Positions 54,267 through 62,811 of a stretch of DNA of 64,000 nucleotides are shown here, piece after piece. The translations under genes were made by a program, and so were the position numbers. Source of the DNA: Bradyrhizobium manausense. Its GTDB lineage: Bacteria; Pseudomonadota; Alphaproteobacteria; Rhizobiales; Xanthobacteraceae. The DNA is taken from assembly GCF_018130615.1 (NCBI RefSeq), contig NZ_JAFCKB010000015.1, positions 62,001 to 126,000 of the forward strand, in the 5' to 3' direction. How positions within the stretch are numbered: position 1 is the stretch's first letter; every line of letters starts with the position of its first letter. The notes under the pieces are model-generated. The model ran no database searches and was not told the DNA's origin. It saw only the letters and a list, made by a program, of their open reading frames with translations.

Positions 54267-55436
54267 CTACTCCGCCAGCGCCTTCATTTCCTTGTAGAGG
54301 TCGGACTTGCCTTCGAAGCCGATGCCGGCGAGATCGGGCATGGTGATGTGGCCGTTCTCGACGCGCACGCCGTCGGGGAAGCCGCCGTAGGGCTGGAATA
54401 GATCCGGGTAGCTTTCGTTGCCGCCGAGACCGAGGCCGGCGGCGATGTTCAGCGACATCTGGTGGCCGCCATGCGGGATGCAACGGCTCGGCGACCAGCC
54501 GTGGGTTTTCAGCACGTCGAGCGTGCGCTGATATTCGCACAGGCCGTAGGACAGTGCGCAGTCGAACTGCAGCCAGTCGCGGTCGGGGCGCATGCCGCCG
54601 TAGCGGATCAGGTTGCGAGCGTCCTGGTGGCTGAAGAGGTTTTCGCCTGTGGCCATCGGGCCGGGATAGAATTCGGCGAGCGCGGCCTGCAGCGCGTAGT
54701 CGAGGGGATCGCCGACCTCCTCGTACCAGAACAGCGGATAGTCGCGCAGCATCTTTGCGTAGGCGATACCGGTCTCCAGGTTGAAGCGGCCGTTGGCATC
54801 GACAGCGAGCTGCGCGTCCTTGCCGATCTCCTTCAGCACCGCCTCGATGCGGGTGCGGTCCTCTTCAATCGACGCGCCGCCGATCTTCATCTTCACGACA
54901 TTGTAGCCGCGATCGAGATAGCCGCGCATCTCGCCGCGCAGCATCGAAAGATCCTTGCCGGGATAGTAGTAGCCGCCGGCGGCGTAGACGAACACACGCG
55001 GATTGGCTTTGACGCCGTGACGCTCGGCGAGCAGGCGGAACAGCGGTTTGCCGGCGATCTTCGCCACTGCGTCCCACACCGCCATGTCGATGGTGCCGAC
55101 CGCAACCGAGCGCTCGCCATGGCCGCCCGGCTTCTCATTGGTCATCATCGCGCCCCAGACCTTGTCGGGGTCGAGATTGTCGCCGGAAGCGTTGAGCAGC
55201 GACTTCGGATCGGCCTCCGTGATGCGCGAGGCAAAGCGCTCGCGGATCAGGCCGCCTTGGCCGTAGCGGCCGTTGGAGTTGAAGCCGTAGCCGACGACGC
55301 GCTTGCCGTCGCGCACGACATCCGTGACGACGGCGACGAGGCTCGTCGTCATCTTGGTGAAGTCGATATAGGCGTTGCGGATCGGGGACGAGATCGGCTT
55401 GGTGATCTCACGGACGTCGACGATGCGGACGGACAT
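54267..55436 (-). CDS. tarD: D-tartrate dehydratase
   Basis: A 389-residue enolase-superfamily enzyme of the mandelate racemase group that dehydrates D-tartrate to oxaloacetate. It has the length of the characterised Bradyrhizobium enzyme and all its active-site positions: Lys102, the Lys182-x-Lys184 pair in VKMKIGG, metal ligands Asp213 (AVDANG), Glu239 (WYEEVGD) and Glu265 (ATGENLF), and His322 in IPHGGHQ. The rest of the chain also agrees closely with the enzyme as I know it. No tartrate transporter lies adjacent, so uptake is encoded elsewhere. A repeat precedes its start. Confidence 0.92.
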   Translation of the reverse strand: MSVRIVDVREITKPISSPIRNAYIDFTKMTTSLVAVVTDVVRDGKRVVGYGFNSNGRYGQGGLIRERFASRITEADPKSLLNASGDNLDPDKVWGAMMTNEKPGGHGERSVAVGTIDMAVWDAVAKIAGKPLFRLLAERHGVKANPRVFVYAAGGYYYPGKDLSMLRGEMRGYLDRGYNVVKMKIGGASIEEDRTRIEAVLKEIGKDAQLAVDANGRFNLETGIAYAKMLRDYPLFWYEEVGDPLDYALQAALAEFYPGPMATGENLFSHQDARNLIRYGGMRPDRDWLQFDCALSYGLCEYQRTLDVLKTHGWSPSRCIPHGGHQMSLNIAAGLGLGGNESYPDLFQPYGGFPDGVRVENGHITMPDLAGIGFEGKSDLYKEMKALAE

Positions 55437-55455
55437 GGGCGTGGCTTTCTCTTGT

Positions 55456-55536
55456 CGTCATTCCGGGGTGCGCGTTAGCGCGAACCCGCAATCTCGAGAT
55501 TCCGGGTTCGATGCTTCGCATCGCCCCGGAATGACG
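55456..55536. repeat. Palindromic repeat (cgtcattccgggg type)
   Basis: A perfect 13-bp inverted repeat, cgtcattccgggg (55456-55468) and ccccggaatgacg (55524-55536), with internal hairpin sequence (gcgcgttagcgcg, gatgcttcgcatc). It separates the DUF3297 gene from tarD and belongs to the same family as 2389-2500. It could end transcription of the upstream unit. Confidence 0.8.
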
Positions 55537-55541
55537 AAGGC

Positions 55542-55799
55542 TTATTTCTTATCCCTGAAATACGGCTCGACCGGCCCGTGCACCTTGATGGTCAGCGGAT
55601 TGCCGTAGCGGTCCTTGGCATTGCCGGCGGTGACGCGGACCCAGCCTTCGCTGATGCAGTACTCCTCGACATTGGTCTTCTCGATGCCCTTGAAGCGGAT
55701 GCCGACGTCGCGCGCCAGGATGTCCGCGTTGTAATAGGGGCTGTTCGGATCGACCGACAGGCGGTCCGGAAATTCGTCGCTCATGATTGTCTCGCTCAT
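55542..55799 (-). CDS. DUF3297 family small protein
   Basis: An 85-residue protein matching the DUF3297 family: LSVDPNSPYYNADILARDVGIRFKGIEKTNVEEYCISEGWVRV is its hallmark, split here into a short beta-rich domain. The ATG at 55799 overlaps the glutathione peroxidase stop as ATGA, pointing to translational coupling; a second ATG at 55784 gives MSDEFPD and is also possible. Family function is unknown; coupling to a peroxidase gene is the only functional hint. Confidence 0.88.
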   Translation of the reverse strand: MSETIMSDEFPDRLSVDPNSPYYNADILARDVGIRFKGIEKTNVEEYCISEGWVRVTAGNAKDRYGNPLTIKVHGPVEPYFRDKK

Positions 55800-56272
55800 A
55801 ACAGGGTCTCGATTTGCTGCCGCAATCCTTCCGGCCTTGCGGTCGGCGCGTAGCGCGCGATCACCTTGCCGGCACGGTCCACCAGGAATTTGGTGAAATT
55901 CCATTTGATGGAGGCACCCAAGAGTCCGGATTGCTGCCGTTTCAGGTACTCATACAAGGGGTGCGCGTTGGCGCCGTTGACGTCGATCTTCTCGAACAGC
56001 GGAAAGGTGACGTCGTAATTGGTCGAGCAGAACGCCTGGATATCAGCCGCCTGCCCCGGCTCCTGCGCGCCGAACTGGTTACAGGGAAAGCCGAGCACGG
56101 AAAAGCCGCGCGGCGAGAGATCGCGATGCAGATCCTCGAGCCCGCGATATTGCGGCGTGAACCCGCACTTGCTCGCGGTGTTGACGATCAGCAGCACCTG
56201 CCCCTCGAAACGGCGCATCGGCACTTCTTCTCCGAGAAGCGAATTGGCCTTGAAGTCGTAAATCTCAGGCAT
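55796..56272 (-). CDS. Glutathione peroxidase (cysteine type)
   Basis: A 158-residue thiol peroxidase of the glutathione peroxidase family, reducing hydroperoxides. The peroxidatic Cys36 is in NTASKCGFTPQY, the resolving or supporting Gln and Asn are in LGFPCNQFGAQEPG, and the conserved Trp is in KWNFTKFLVD. A Cys replaces the selenocysteine of animal enzymes, and bacterial members often use thioredoxin instead of glutathione. It lies 2 bp after the amidase stop and overlaps the DUF3297 gene, so the three genes form one unit. Confidence 0.94.
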   Translation of the reverse strand: MPEIYDFKANSLLGEEVPMRRFEGQVLLIVNTASKCGFTPQYRGLEDLHRDLSPRGFSVLGFPCNQFGAQEPGQAADIQAFCSTNYDVTFPLFEKIDVNGANAHPLYEYLKRQQSGLLGASIKWNFTKFLVDRAGKVIARYAPTARPEGLRQQIETLL

Positions 56273-56274
56273 CG

Positions 56275-57675
56275 CTAACCCACGGGATCGATCGGCGACG
56301 GCGGCACGCCGCCCGCCTCAATCGCCTCGCCTGCGAGCAGGCACAGATCCTCGCGATAGCGGCCCGAGACGATGTGCACGCCGACCGGCGTCTTGCCGAC
56401 GAGGCCGGTCGAAACCACGAGGCCGGGGAGGCCCATGAAGGGCGTCGCGATCTGCGGCAGTTGCGCCTCCCAGACGCGCTCGAAGGAGGCGTCGTCCTTG
56501 CGGTCGAGATGATCGGGGAACGGCAACTCGCCGGAGACCGGCGTCAGCACGACGGCATATTTCTCGAAGAACAGCATCCAGTCACGCGTCAACGTGGCGC
56601 GGCGGGTCAGCGCCATCGCGTAATTCGCCTGGTCCATCGGCGTGACCTTGGCGCGGTTGCCGCGCAGGCACGCCAATGCGCCGGGATCGCCCTCGCGCTC
56701 GGCCATTGCGAGTTGCGCGTCATAGGCATCGCCGAGCCAGAGTTTACGCTGCCACTCGACGGCCTCGCGCATCGGCGGGGTGTTCTCGATTGTCTCGACG
56801 GTCCAGCCGGCGCGCTCAAGCCGCTTGCCGGCGTCGGTCACGGCGGCTTTCACCTCAGGCGTGGTCGCGAGGCCATCGGGGCTGAGGCAGAGCGCGGCGC
56901 GCTTCGGCCGCACGGGGCCTTCCAGCGGCACCGGCACATACCAGGGATCGCGCACGTCGCGCGCAGACATCGCGGCGAGCGAAATGCGCAGGTCATTCAC
57001 GGTGCGGGCCAGCGGTCCCGAGACCGCCATGATCTGCGGCCCGATCGGACGCTCCGGCAGCGCCGGATTGAAGGCGGGGATGCGGCCGAGCGTCGGGCGC
57101 AGGCCATGCACGCCGCAGGCATAGGCGGGATAGCGGATCGAGCCCGCGATATCGGTGCCATGGGCGATATGGCCGATACCGGCCGCGACCGCCGAACCGG
57201 CGCCGCCGGACGAGCCGCCCGGCGTCAGCGACGCATCGCGCGGATTCTTGGTGTCGCCATGGACGAGGTTGGTGGTGAACCAGCGGTAGGAGAAAGCCGG
57301 GCAATTGGTGCGGCCAAGCAGGACGGCGCCGGCCTTGCGGAAATTGGCGACCACCGGATTGTCCTCGCGCGCGATCAGGTCGCGCTGGAGTTTCAGGCCG
57401 TTGGTGGTGGCAAAGCCCTCCTGGTCGACATTGGCCTTGATGGTGACGGGCACGCCGGCGAGCAAGCCGGGGTCCTCGCCCCTGGCGATCGCGGCATCGA
57501 CGGCGTCGGCCTGCTTGAGCACGTCGTCGGGCCGGTGGTCGATCACGGCGTTGAGCTTGGGATTGACGGCGTCCAGGCGGTCCAGGCCGGCCTTGGCCGC
57601 CTCCCGGGCGGACACTTTCCTGGATTTGACGAGGGTCGCGAGGTCGGCGGCCGGCAGGCGCCAGAGATCTTGCAT
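56275..57675 (-). CDS. Amidase signature family enzyme
   Basis: A 466-residue amidase. The Ser-cisSer-Lys triad is visible as Lys80 in VTIKANVDQEG, cis-Ser155 in the TPGGSSGG loop and nucleophile Ser179 in DIAGSIRYPA. Such enzymes hydrolyse amides, nitrile-derived amides or aminoacyl-tRNA intermediates; this one lacks the neighbouring gatB gene, so a catabolic amidase is more likely than GatA. The ATG at 57675 follows a ggagc site; the frame is open to 57837 but that part is repeat sequence. It is the first gene of the unit with the glutathione peroxidase gene. Confidence 0.93.
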   Translation of the reverse strand: MQDLWRLPAADLATLVKSRKVSAREAAKAGLDRLDAVNPKLNAVIDHRPDDVLKQADAVDAAIARGEDPGLLAGVPVTIKANVDQEGFATTNGLKLQRDLIAREDNPVVANFRKAGAVLLGRTNCPAFSYRWFTTNLVHGDTKNPRDASLTPGGSSGGAGSAVAAGIGHIAHGTDIAGSIRYPAYACGVHGLRPTLGRIPAFNPALPERPIGPQIMAVSGPLARTVNDLRISLAAMSARDVRDPWYVPVPLEGPVRPKRAALCLSPDGLATTPEVKAAVTDAGKRLERAGWTVETIENTPPMREAVEWQRKLWLGDAYDAQLAMAEREGDPGALACLRGNRAKVTPMDQANYAMALTRRATLTRDWMLFFEKYAVVLTPVSGELPFPDHLDRKDDASFERVWEAQLPQIATPFMGLPGLVVSTGLVGKTPVGVHIVSGRYREDLCLLAGEAIEAGGVPPSPIDPVG

Positions 57676-57757
57676 GACTTGCTCCGTGTGACCGGCGTCT
57701 TTTAGCGCCGGGAACGCGGCAAAGCCATGCGGATTTCGCAGGGATAACGCCCCTTCA

Positions 57758-57823
57758 TTGCGAGCGAAGCGAAGCAATCCAGAATCTTTCCGCGGAAACA
57801 GTCTCGATTGCTTTCGTTCGCAA
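57758..57823. repeat. Imperfect palindromic repeat (ttgcgagcgaagcg type)
   Basis: Left arm ttgcgagcgaagcgaagcaatc (57758-57779) pairs with gattgctttcgttcgcaa (57806-57823) apart from a four-base insertion. It lies just upstream of the amidase start and is another genus-type intergenic repeat. Confidence 0.7.
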
Positions 57824-57857
57824 GGGCTCCCCGCCATGACGTGAAGGAGAGCCGAAG

Positions 57858-58115
57858 CTAATGCCGCGTCGCCGACTGGTCCGGCATGTCCAGCAGGGCC
57901 TCGCTGAAGGGAAACTCCAGCACGATCTCGCCGGCGACGTCGGTGACCTCGATGACCGCCTCGAGCAGGGCCGGCTGGGCGCCCTCGGACCTCACCACCT
58001 CCAGGATCATCTGGCGGGCGACCTCCCAGGCGCGATCGGGGTTGCGCAGATCCTCGCCGTCAGGATCCACGATCAGTTCGTCGCCGATACGGGTGTTGAA
58101 GAAATATCTGGGCAT
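57858..58115 (-). CDS. DUF6894 family small protein
   Basis: An 85-residue protein beginning PRYFFNTRIGDELIVDPDGEDL, the start typical of the DUF6894 proteins frequent in Bradyrhizobium, followed by a helical region (AWEVARQMILEVV) and a C-terminal beta segment with EIVLEFPFSEAL. Function unknown. It is separate from the amidase unit and divergent from pqqA. Confidence 0.85.
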   Translation of the reverse strand: MPRYFFNTRIGDELIVDPDGEDLRNPDRAWEVARQMILEVVRSEGAQPALLEAVIEVTDVAGEIVLEFPFSEALLDMPDQSATRH

Positions 58116-58379
58116 CTCTGATCCAATGGGGTCGCCTGCAGCCGATTGGAAGCGGTTCTCTACTCACAACTGGTTTATCCCGACAGGGATCACGACCTAT
58201 CGGCGGTGTCGCGTCTTCCTTCGCGCAACTTTACGGCCGCAATACGCTCTCTTTGCAGTGCAGCAATTCCGCCGGCCTACTACCTATGTCCGGGAAAATT
58301 TCACTGGCGAACTTTTCCGCCCGCACTAATTTAGCGCGTGGGCGGATACGTCCGAATTCGCAAAAATGGAGAGCCGAAA

Positions 58380-58460
58380 ATGGCATGGAAAGCCCCGAAG
58401 ATCGTCGAAGTGCCCTGTGGCATGGAAATCAACATGTATGTGAGCGCCACCCGCAAGTAG
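58380..58460 (+). CDS. pqqA: Pyrroloquinoline quinone precursor peptide
   Basis: A 26-residue ribosomal peptide that is the raw material of PQQ. The two residues that are joined and excised are Glu16 and Tyr20 in GMEINMY, spaced E-x3-Y as required. The ATG at 58380 has a ggaga site 8 nt ahead. The gene is too short to be found by length-based calling. It is 129 bp upstream of pqqB and is the first gene of the operon, as expected for the precursor, which is needed in far larger amounts than the enzymes. Confidence 0.96.
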   Translation: MAWKAPKIVEVPCGMEINMYVSATRK

Positions 58461-58486
58461 GCGGTTGACGATCTTGCGTTCTGCGC

Positions 58487-58563
58487 CGGTGGATTTTTCG
58501 GTCACGACGCGTTTCCGAAAGATAGAATCTGTGTCGGCTTTCGCGTCGGCCTGAGATCCACCG
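58487..58563 (+). other. pqqA-pqqB spacer with weak inverted repeat
   Basis: The 129-bp spacer between pqqA and pqqB contains an 8-bp inverted repeat, cggtggat (58487-58494) and atccaccg (58556-58563), with a long loop. It could contribute to the lower expression of downstream pqq genes that is known in other bacteria, but the arms are short and I hold this loosely. Confidence 0.3.
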
Positions 58564-58589
58564 CGCGTGTTCCTTCCAGGAGACGGATC

Positions 58590-59519
58590 ATGCTTCGCGT
58601 CGTCGTCCTGGGCGCCGCAGCCGGCGGCGGAGTTCCCCAGTGGAATTGTGGCTGCGAGGGCTGCCGGGCGGCCCGCAGCGGCGGGCATGAGTTGCACCGG
58701 ACGCAGGCCTCGGTTGCTTTCAGCGGCGATGGCGAGCACTGGTTCCTGATCAACGCCTCCCCCGACCTTCGCCAGCAACTGAATGCCACGCCGCAACTCC
58801 ATCCCAAGGCAGGTGCGCTGCGCCATACGCCTGTTGCGGGCGTGATCCTGACCAACAGCGAAGTCGATGCGGTCGCAGGCCTGCTCACGATGCGCGAGGG
58901 CTCGCCCTTCACGGTCTATGCCCATGAGAAAGTGCTGGCGATCCTCGCCAGCAACAGCATCTTCAACGTGCTGAACGAGAAGAACGTCAAGCGCCAGCCG
59001 ATCGGAATCAGCGAGCCCTTCGAGCCGCGATTACCCGATGGCGCGCGCTCAGGGCTGGAGGTGCTGCCCTTCGCGGTGCCGGGCAAGTCGGCCTGGTATC
59101 TGGAAGGCAAGGCGCATCCCGGCGGCGAGAGCGGCGACGGCGATACGCTGGGCCTGAAGATCACCGACAAATCGACCGGCAAATGCTTCTATTTCATCGC
59201 CGCCTGCGCCGAGGTGACCGATGCGCTCAAGACCGAGATCGACGGCGCCGCGCTGGTGTTCTTCGACGGCACGGTCTGGCAGGACGACGAGATGATCAGG
59301 TGCGGCCTCGGCCACAAAACCGGCAAGAGCATGGGGCATGTCGCGATGTCCGGCGACGACGGCGCGATCGCGCGGCTGGCCGATCTCAATCTCGACAGAA
59401 AGATATTTCTGCATATCAACAACTCGAACCCGGCGCTGCTGCCTGCCTCGGCTGAACGCAAGACTGCTGAACAAGCGGGGTGGCAGATTCCCGCCGACGG
59501 AACGGAGATCGTGCTGTGA
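58590..59519 (+). CDS. pqqB: Pyrroloquinoline quinone biosynthesis protein PqqB
   Basis: A 309-residue metallo-beta-lactamase fold protein of PQQ synthesis, thought to hydroxylate the tyrosine-derived part of the processed precursor. The N-terminal zinc-finger cysteines are Cys20, Cys22 and Cys25 in NCGCEGC, and the body has INASPDLRQQL, LTNSEVDAVAGLL and GHMAMSGDDG-type sequence (here GHVAMSGDDG), all typical. The ATG is preceded by aggag. It overlaps the pqqC start. Confidence 0.96.
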   Translation: MLRVVVLGAAAGGGVPQWNCGCEGCRAARSGGHELHRTQASVAFSGDGEHWFLINASPDLRQQLNATPQLHPKAGALRHTPVAGVILTNSEVDAVAGLLTMREGSPFTVYAHEKVLAILASNSIFNVLNEKNVKRQPIGISEPFEPRLPDGARSGLEVLPFAVPGKSAWYLEGKAHPGGESGDGDTLGLKITDKSTGKCFYFIAACAEVTDALKTEIDGAALVFFDGTVWQDDEMIRCGLGHKTGKSMGHVAMSGDDGAIARLADLNLDRKIFLHINNSNPALLPASAERKTAEQAGWQIPADGTEIVL

Positions 59520-60295
59520 ATGCCGCGTCCATGACTGGAATGACTGCGCTCTCGATCGGCAAGGACATCAGGCTCAACTCGGCCGAAGAGCTCGAGGCGA
59601 CGCTGCGCCACATCGGCGCCACGCGCTATCACAGCCTGCACCCGTTCCATAAGCTCTTGCACGGCGGCAAGCTGAACAAGGGCCAGGTGCAGGCCTGGGC
59701 GCTGAATCGCTACTATTACCAGAGCACCATCCCGATCAAGGACGCGGTGGTGATCTCGCGCTTTCGCGACCGCGCCACGCGCCTGGAATGGCGCCACCGC
59801 ATCGAGGACCATGACGGCGATGTCGGCTCTGAGGGCGGCATCGAGCGCTGGATCAAGCTGACTGAAGGCCTCGGGCTCGACACGGCGTATGTCGAGTCGA
59901 CCGAGGGCATCTTGCCGGCGACGCGCTTCGCGGTCGAGGCCTACGTCCACTACTGCCGCGAGAAGAGCCCGCTCGAGGCGATCGCCTCCTCGCTCACCGA
60001 GCTGTTCGCGCCGAGCATCCATGAAGAGCGCATCGCCGGCATGTTGCAGCATTACGACTTCGTCAATCCCGACATCATGAGCTATTTCAAGCGGCGGCTG
60101 ACGCAGGCGCCGCGCGATGCCGGCTTCGCGCTCGACTACGTCAAGGCGCATGCGACGACGCCGGAGCAACGCGCGCAAGTGTGCAACGCCCTGATCTTCA
60201 AGACCAACGTGCTGTGGGTGCAGCTCGACGCACTCCAGCACGCCTATGTCGAGGGCAACATTCCGCCGGGTGCGTTCGTGCCCAAAGCGAGTTGA
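59516..60295 (+). CDS. pqqC: Pyrroloquinoline-quinone synthase PqqC
   Basis: A 259-residue, cofactor-free oxidase that carries out the final ring closure and oxidation of PQQ. It is all helical, with HPFHKLLHGGKLNKGQVQAWALNRYYYQ containing active-site His, Lys and Tyr residues and RHRIEDHDGD following. The start is probably the GTG at 59516, whose GTGA overlaps the pqqB stop; ATGs at 59531 and 59540 are alternatives and give MTGMTALSIG. It is followed by pqqD after 12 bp. Confidence 0.95.
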   Translation: MNAASMTGMTALSIGKDIRLNSAEELEATLRHIGATRYHSLHPFHKLLHGGKLNKGQVQAWALNRYYYQSTIPIKDAVVISRFRDRATRLEWRHRIEDHDGDVGSEGGIERWIKLTEGLGLDTAYVESTEGILPATRFAVEAYVHYCREKSPLEAIASSLTELFAPSIHEERIAGMLQHYDFVNPDIMSYFKRRLTQAPRDAGFALDYVKAHATTPEQRAQVCNALIFKTNVLWVQLDALQHAYVEGNIPPGAFVPKAS

Positions 60296-60307
60296 GGGAT
60301 TAGAAGT

Positions 60308-60619
60308 ATGGCCGGGCCGCGTAACATCAGCGTCAGCGAGGCGAGCCGCCCCGTGCTGCCGCGGCACGCCAAGCTCAAATATGACGAGACGCGCAAGGTC
60401 TGGGTGATCCTGGCGCCGGAGCGCGTGCTGGCACCGGACGAAATCGCGGTCGAGGTCTTGCAGCTCTGCGACGGCAAGCGCAATGTCGGCGACGTGTCCG
60501 ATCAGCTCGCCGCGAAATACGCAGCCCCCCGCGAGGCGATCCTCGCCGACGTCATCGTCATGCTGCAGGATCTCGCCGACAAGGGCTTCCTGACCGAGGC
60601 CCGGGAGAAGACGTCATGA
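60308..60619 (+). CDS. pqqD: PQQ biosynthesis peptide chaperone PqqD
   Basis: A 103-residue peptide-binding chaperone that presents PqqA to the radical SAM enzyme PqqE. Family features are RHAKLKYDETRKVWVILAPERVLAPDEIAVEVL in the winged-helix-like front half and VGDVSDQLAAKYAAPREAILADVIVML behind. It overlaps pqqE by 4 bp (ATGA), so the two are coupled. Confidence 0.96.
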   Translation: MAGPRNISVSEASRPVLPRHAKLKYDETRKVWVILAPERVLAPDEIAVEVLQLCDGKRNVGDVSDQLAAKYAAPREAILADVIVMLQDLADKGFLTEAREKTS

Positions 60620-61809
60620 GCGATGTGCTCCCGACCATCCCGCCTGACGCCAGCGACAGCCTCGCGGTGCTCGAGAAGCAGCGCTCGACAGCGGAGACCT
60701 TTGGCATTCCGCTCGCCGTGCTGCTCGAGATCACCCATCGCTGCCCGCTGCAATGCCCCTATTGCTCCAATCCGGTGGAGCTCGACCGCTCCGGCAAGGA
60801 GCTGACGACCGAGGAGTGGAAAAAGGTCCTGAGCGAGCTCGCCGAGATCGGCGTGCTCCAGGTGCATTTCTCCGGCGGCGAGCCGACGGCGCGGAAGGAC
60901 CTCGTCGAGCTGGTCAAGCATGCCAGCGACGTCGGCCTTTACACCAATCTGATCACGTCGGCCGTGCTGCTGACGCGCGAGCGGCTCAGCGATCTAGCCG
61001 ATGCCGGGCTCTGCCATGTGCAGATCTCGTTCCAGGGCATCCAGGAAGGCCTCGCCGACCGCGTCGCCGGTTACAAGGGCGGCCATCGCAAGAAGCTCGA
61101 AGTCGCGAAATGGACGCGCGAGCTTGAGCTGCCGCTGACCGTCAATGCGGTGATGCACCGGCAGAACCTGCACCAGCTCCCCGACATCATCCAGATGTCC
61201 ATCGATCTCGACGCCGACCGGCTCGAGGTCGCCAATGTGCAATATTACGGCTGGGCGCTGAAGAACCGCGCCGCGCTGATGCCGACGGTGGCGCAGCTCG
61301 ACGAATGCACCCGCCTCGTCGAGGAAGCCCGCGAGCGGCTCAAGGGCACGCTCGCCATCGACTACGTCGTGCCAGACTATTATGCGCTGCGGCCGAAGAA
61401 ATGCATGGGCGGCTGGGGCCGGCAGTTCTTCAACATTTCGCCGGCCGGCAAGGTGCTGCCCTGCCACGCCGCCGAGAGCATCACCGGGCTCGATTTCGAG
61501 TCGGTGCGCTCCAACCATTCGATCGCCTGGATCTGGCAGAACTCCGAGGCCTTCAACCGCTATCGCGGCACTGGCTGGATGAAGGAGCCGTGCAAAACTT
61601 GCGAATTCCGCGAGATCGATTTCGGCGGCTGTCGCTGCCAGGCCTTCGCGCTGACGGGCGATGCCGCCAACACCGATCCGGCCTGTGCGCTGTCGCCGCT
61701 GCACGAGACCATCTTCAAGCAGGCCGAGCGCGAGGCCGAGGGCGAGACTAACCGCTTCCTCTACCGCAACTTCGCCGGCGGCACCCTGGAATCCGAGAAT
61801 GGTGCCTGA
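60616..61809 (+). CDS. pqqE: PqqA peptide cyclase (radical SAM) PqqE
   Basis: A 397-residue radical SAM/SPASM enzyme that forms the C-C bond between Glu16 and Tyr20 of PqqA. The SAM cluster motif is Cys43-x3-Cys47-x2-Cys50 in HRCPLQCPYC. The C-terminal SPASM region has its cysteines in KKCMGGWGRQFF, LPCHAAES, EPCKTCEF and GGCRCQAF. Length matches the family. Its 3' end overlaps the hydrolase gene by 11 bp. Confidence 0.96.
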   Translation: MSDVLPTIPPDASDSLAVLEKQRSTAETFGIPLAVLLEITHRCPLQCPYCSNPVELDRSGKELTTEEWKKVLSELAEIGVLQVHFSGGEPTARKDLVELVKHASDVGLYTNLITSAVLLTRERLSDLADAGLCHVQISFQGIQEGLADRVAGYKGGHRKKLEVAKWTRELELPLTVNAVMHRQNLHQLPDIIQMSIDLDADRLEVANVQYYGWALKNRAALMPTVAQLDECTRLVEEARERLKGTLAIDYVVPDYYALRPKKCMGGWGRQFFNISPAGKVLPCHAAESITGLDFESVRSNHSIAWIWQNSEAFNRYRGTGWMKEPCKTCEFREIDFGGCRCQAFALTGDAANTDPACALSPLHETIFKQAEREAEGETNRFLYRNFAGGTLESENGA

Positions 61810-62785
61810 CGCCGACGCCGCTGCATCCGCCAGACGCGCCGATCCCTTTGCGCCATTGACCTCCGACATGCTCGATGTCGGCGACGGCCACGAGCTCTAT
61901 GTCGAGAGCGTCGGCCGTGCCGACGGCATCCCTGCGGTCTATCTGCATGGCGGACCGGGCTCCGGCTGCCAGCCCGATCATCGCCGGCTGTTCGATCCCG
62001 ATCGCTTCTGCGCCGTGCTGTTCGATCAGCGCGGCTGCGGCCGCAGCCGTCCGAAGGGATCGCGCGAGCACAACACCACGGCGCATCTGATCGCGGACAT
62101 GGAGAAGATCCGCGAAAAATTCGGCTTCGCGCGTTGGATGGTGGTCGGCGGCTCCTGGGGCGCGACGCTAGCGCTGGCGTATGCAGAGGCCCATCCCGAG
62201 CGCGTCTCCGGCATTGCGCTGCGCGCGACCTTTCTGGGCACGCAGGCCGAGGTCGAGACGGCCTTCACCTCGCGCCTGGCGCAATTCTATCCGGCGCTAC
62301 AGGAGGACTTCCTGAGCGTGCTGCCGCCGGAGGAGCATGCGCAACCGGTGGCGGCCTATTATCGCCGCATCCTCGATGCCGATCCGGCCGTGCATGGTCC
62401 GGCCTCGCGTGCCTGGCATGACACCGAGCGCGCGCTGTCCGAGCACAAGCCAGCCAAGACGCGGCTGGACCTGGCCTCGCTCAACGTCTGGCGCACGCTG
62501 CCGGCGACGCCGTTCATGGAGGCGCATTATTTCGCCAACAATTCCTTCCTGAGCGAAGAGCAGTTGTTGCGAAATGCCGGGAAGCTCGCCGGCATTCCCG
62601 GCATTATCGTGCAAGGCCGCTACGACCTGTTGTGTCCTCCCGAGACATCGCAGGCGCTCGCGAAAGTTTGGCCGGGTTCCGAGGTCAGGATCGTGGAAGA
62701 AGCCGGCCATTCGCTTTATGATGCCGGTGTCCGGGACGCGGTCATGAAGTCGATCGCCGATCTCGCGTCGAAGGCCGCGCGCTAG
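61799..62785 (+). CDS. Proline iminopeptidase-like alpha/beta hydrolase
   Basis: A 328-residue hydrolase of peptidase family S33 (prolyl aminopeptidase type). It shows YLHGGPGSGCQPDHRRLFDP, the DQRGCGRSRP motif, the nucleophile in VGGSWGATLALAYAEAHPERV, and the acid and His in GRYDLLCPPET and EEAGHSLYD, all as in proline iminopeptidases. The ATG at 61799 overlaps the end of pqqE by 11 bp, so it is translationally coupled to the pqq operon. No pqqF/pqqG peptidase genes are in the window, so a role in trimming PqqA fragments is possible, but a general peptide-scavenging role is equally so. Confidence 0.9.
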   Translation: MVPDADAAASARRADPFAPLTSDMLDVGDGHELYVESVGRADGIPAVYLHGGPGSGCQPDHRRLFDPDRFCAVLFDQRGCGRSRPKGSREHNTTAHLIADMEKIREKFGFARWMVVGGSWGATLALAYAEAHPERVSGIALRATFLGTQAEVETAFTSRLAQFYPALQEDFLSVLPPEEHAQPVAAYYRRILDADPAVHGPASRAWHDTERALSEHKPAKTRLDLASLNVWRTLPATPFMEAHYFANNSFLSEEQLLRNAGKLAGIPGIIVQGRYDLLCPPETSQALAKVWPGSEVRIVEEAGHSLYDAGVRDAVMKSIADLASKAAR

Positions 62786-62811
62786 AGGCGCGAAACAAGG
62801 ACAACAAGAGA

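Noticed and set aside
58461-58589. Riboswitch between pqqA and pqqB
   Set aside because: Only a weak 8-bp inverted repeat with a long loop is present; I see no conserved riboswitch core.
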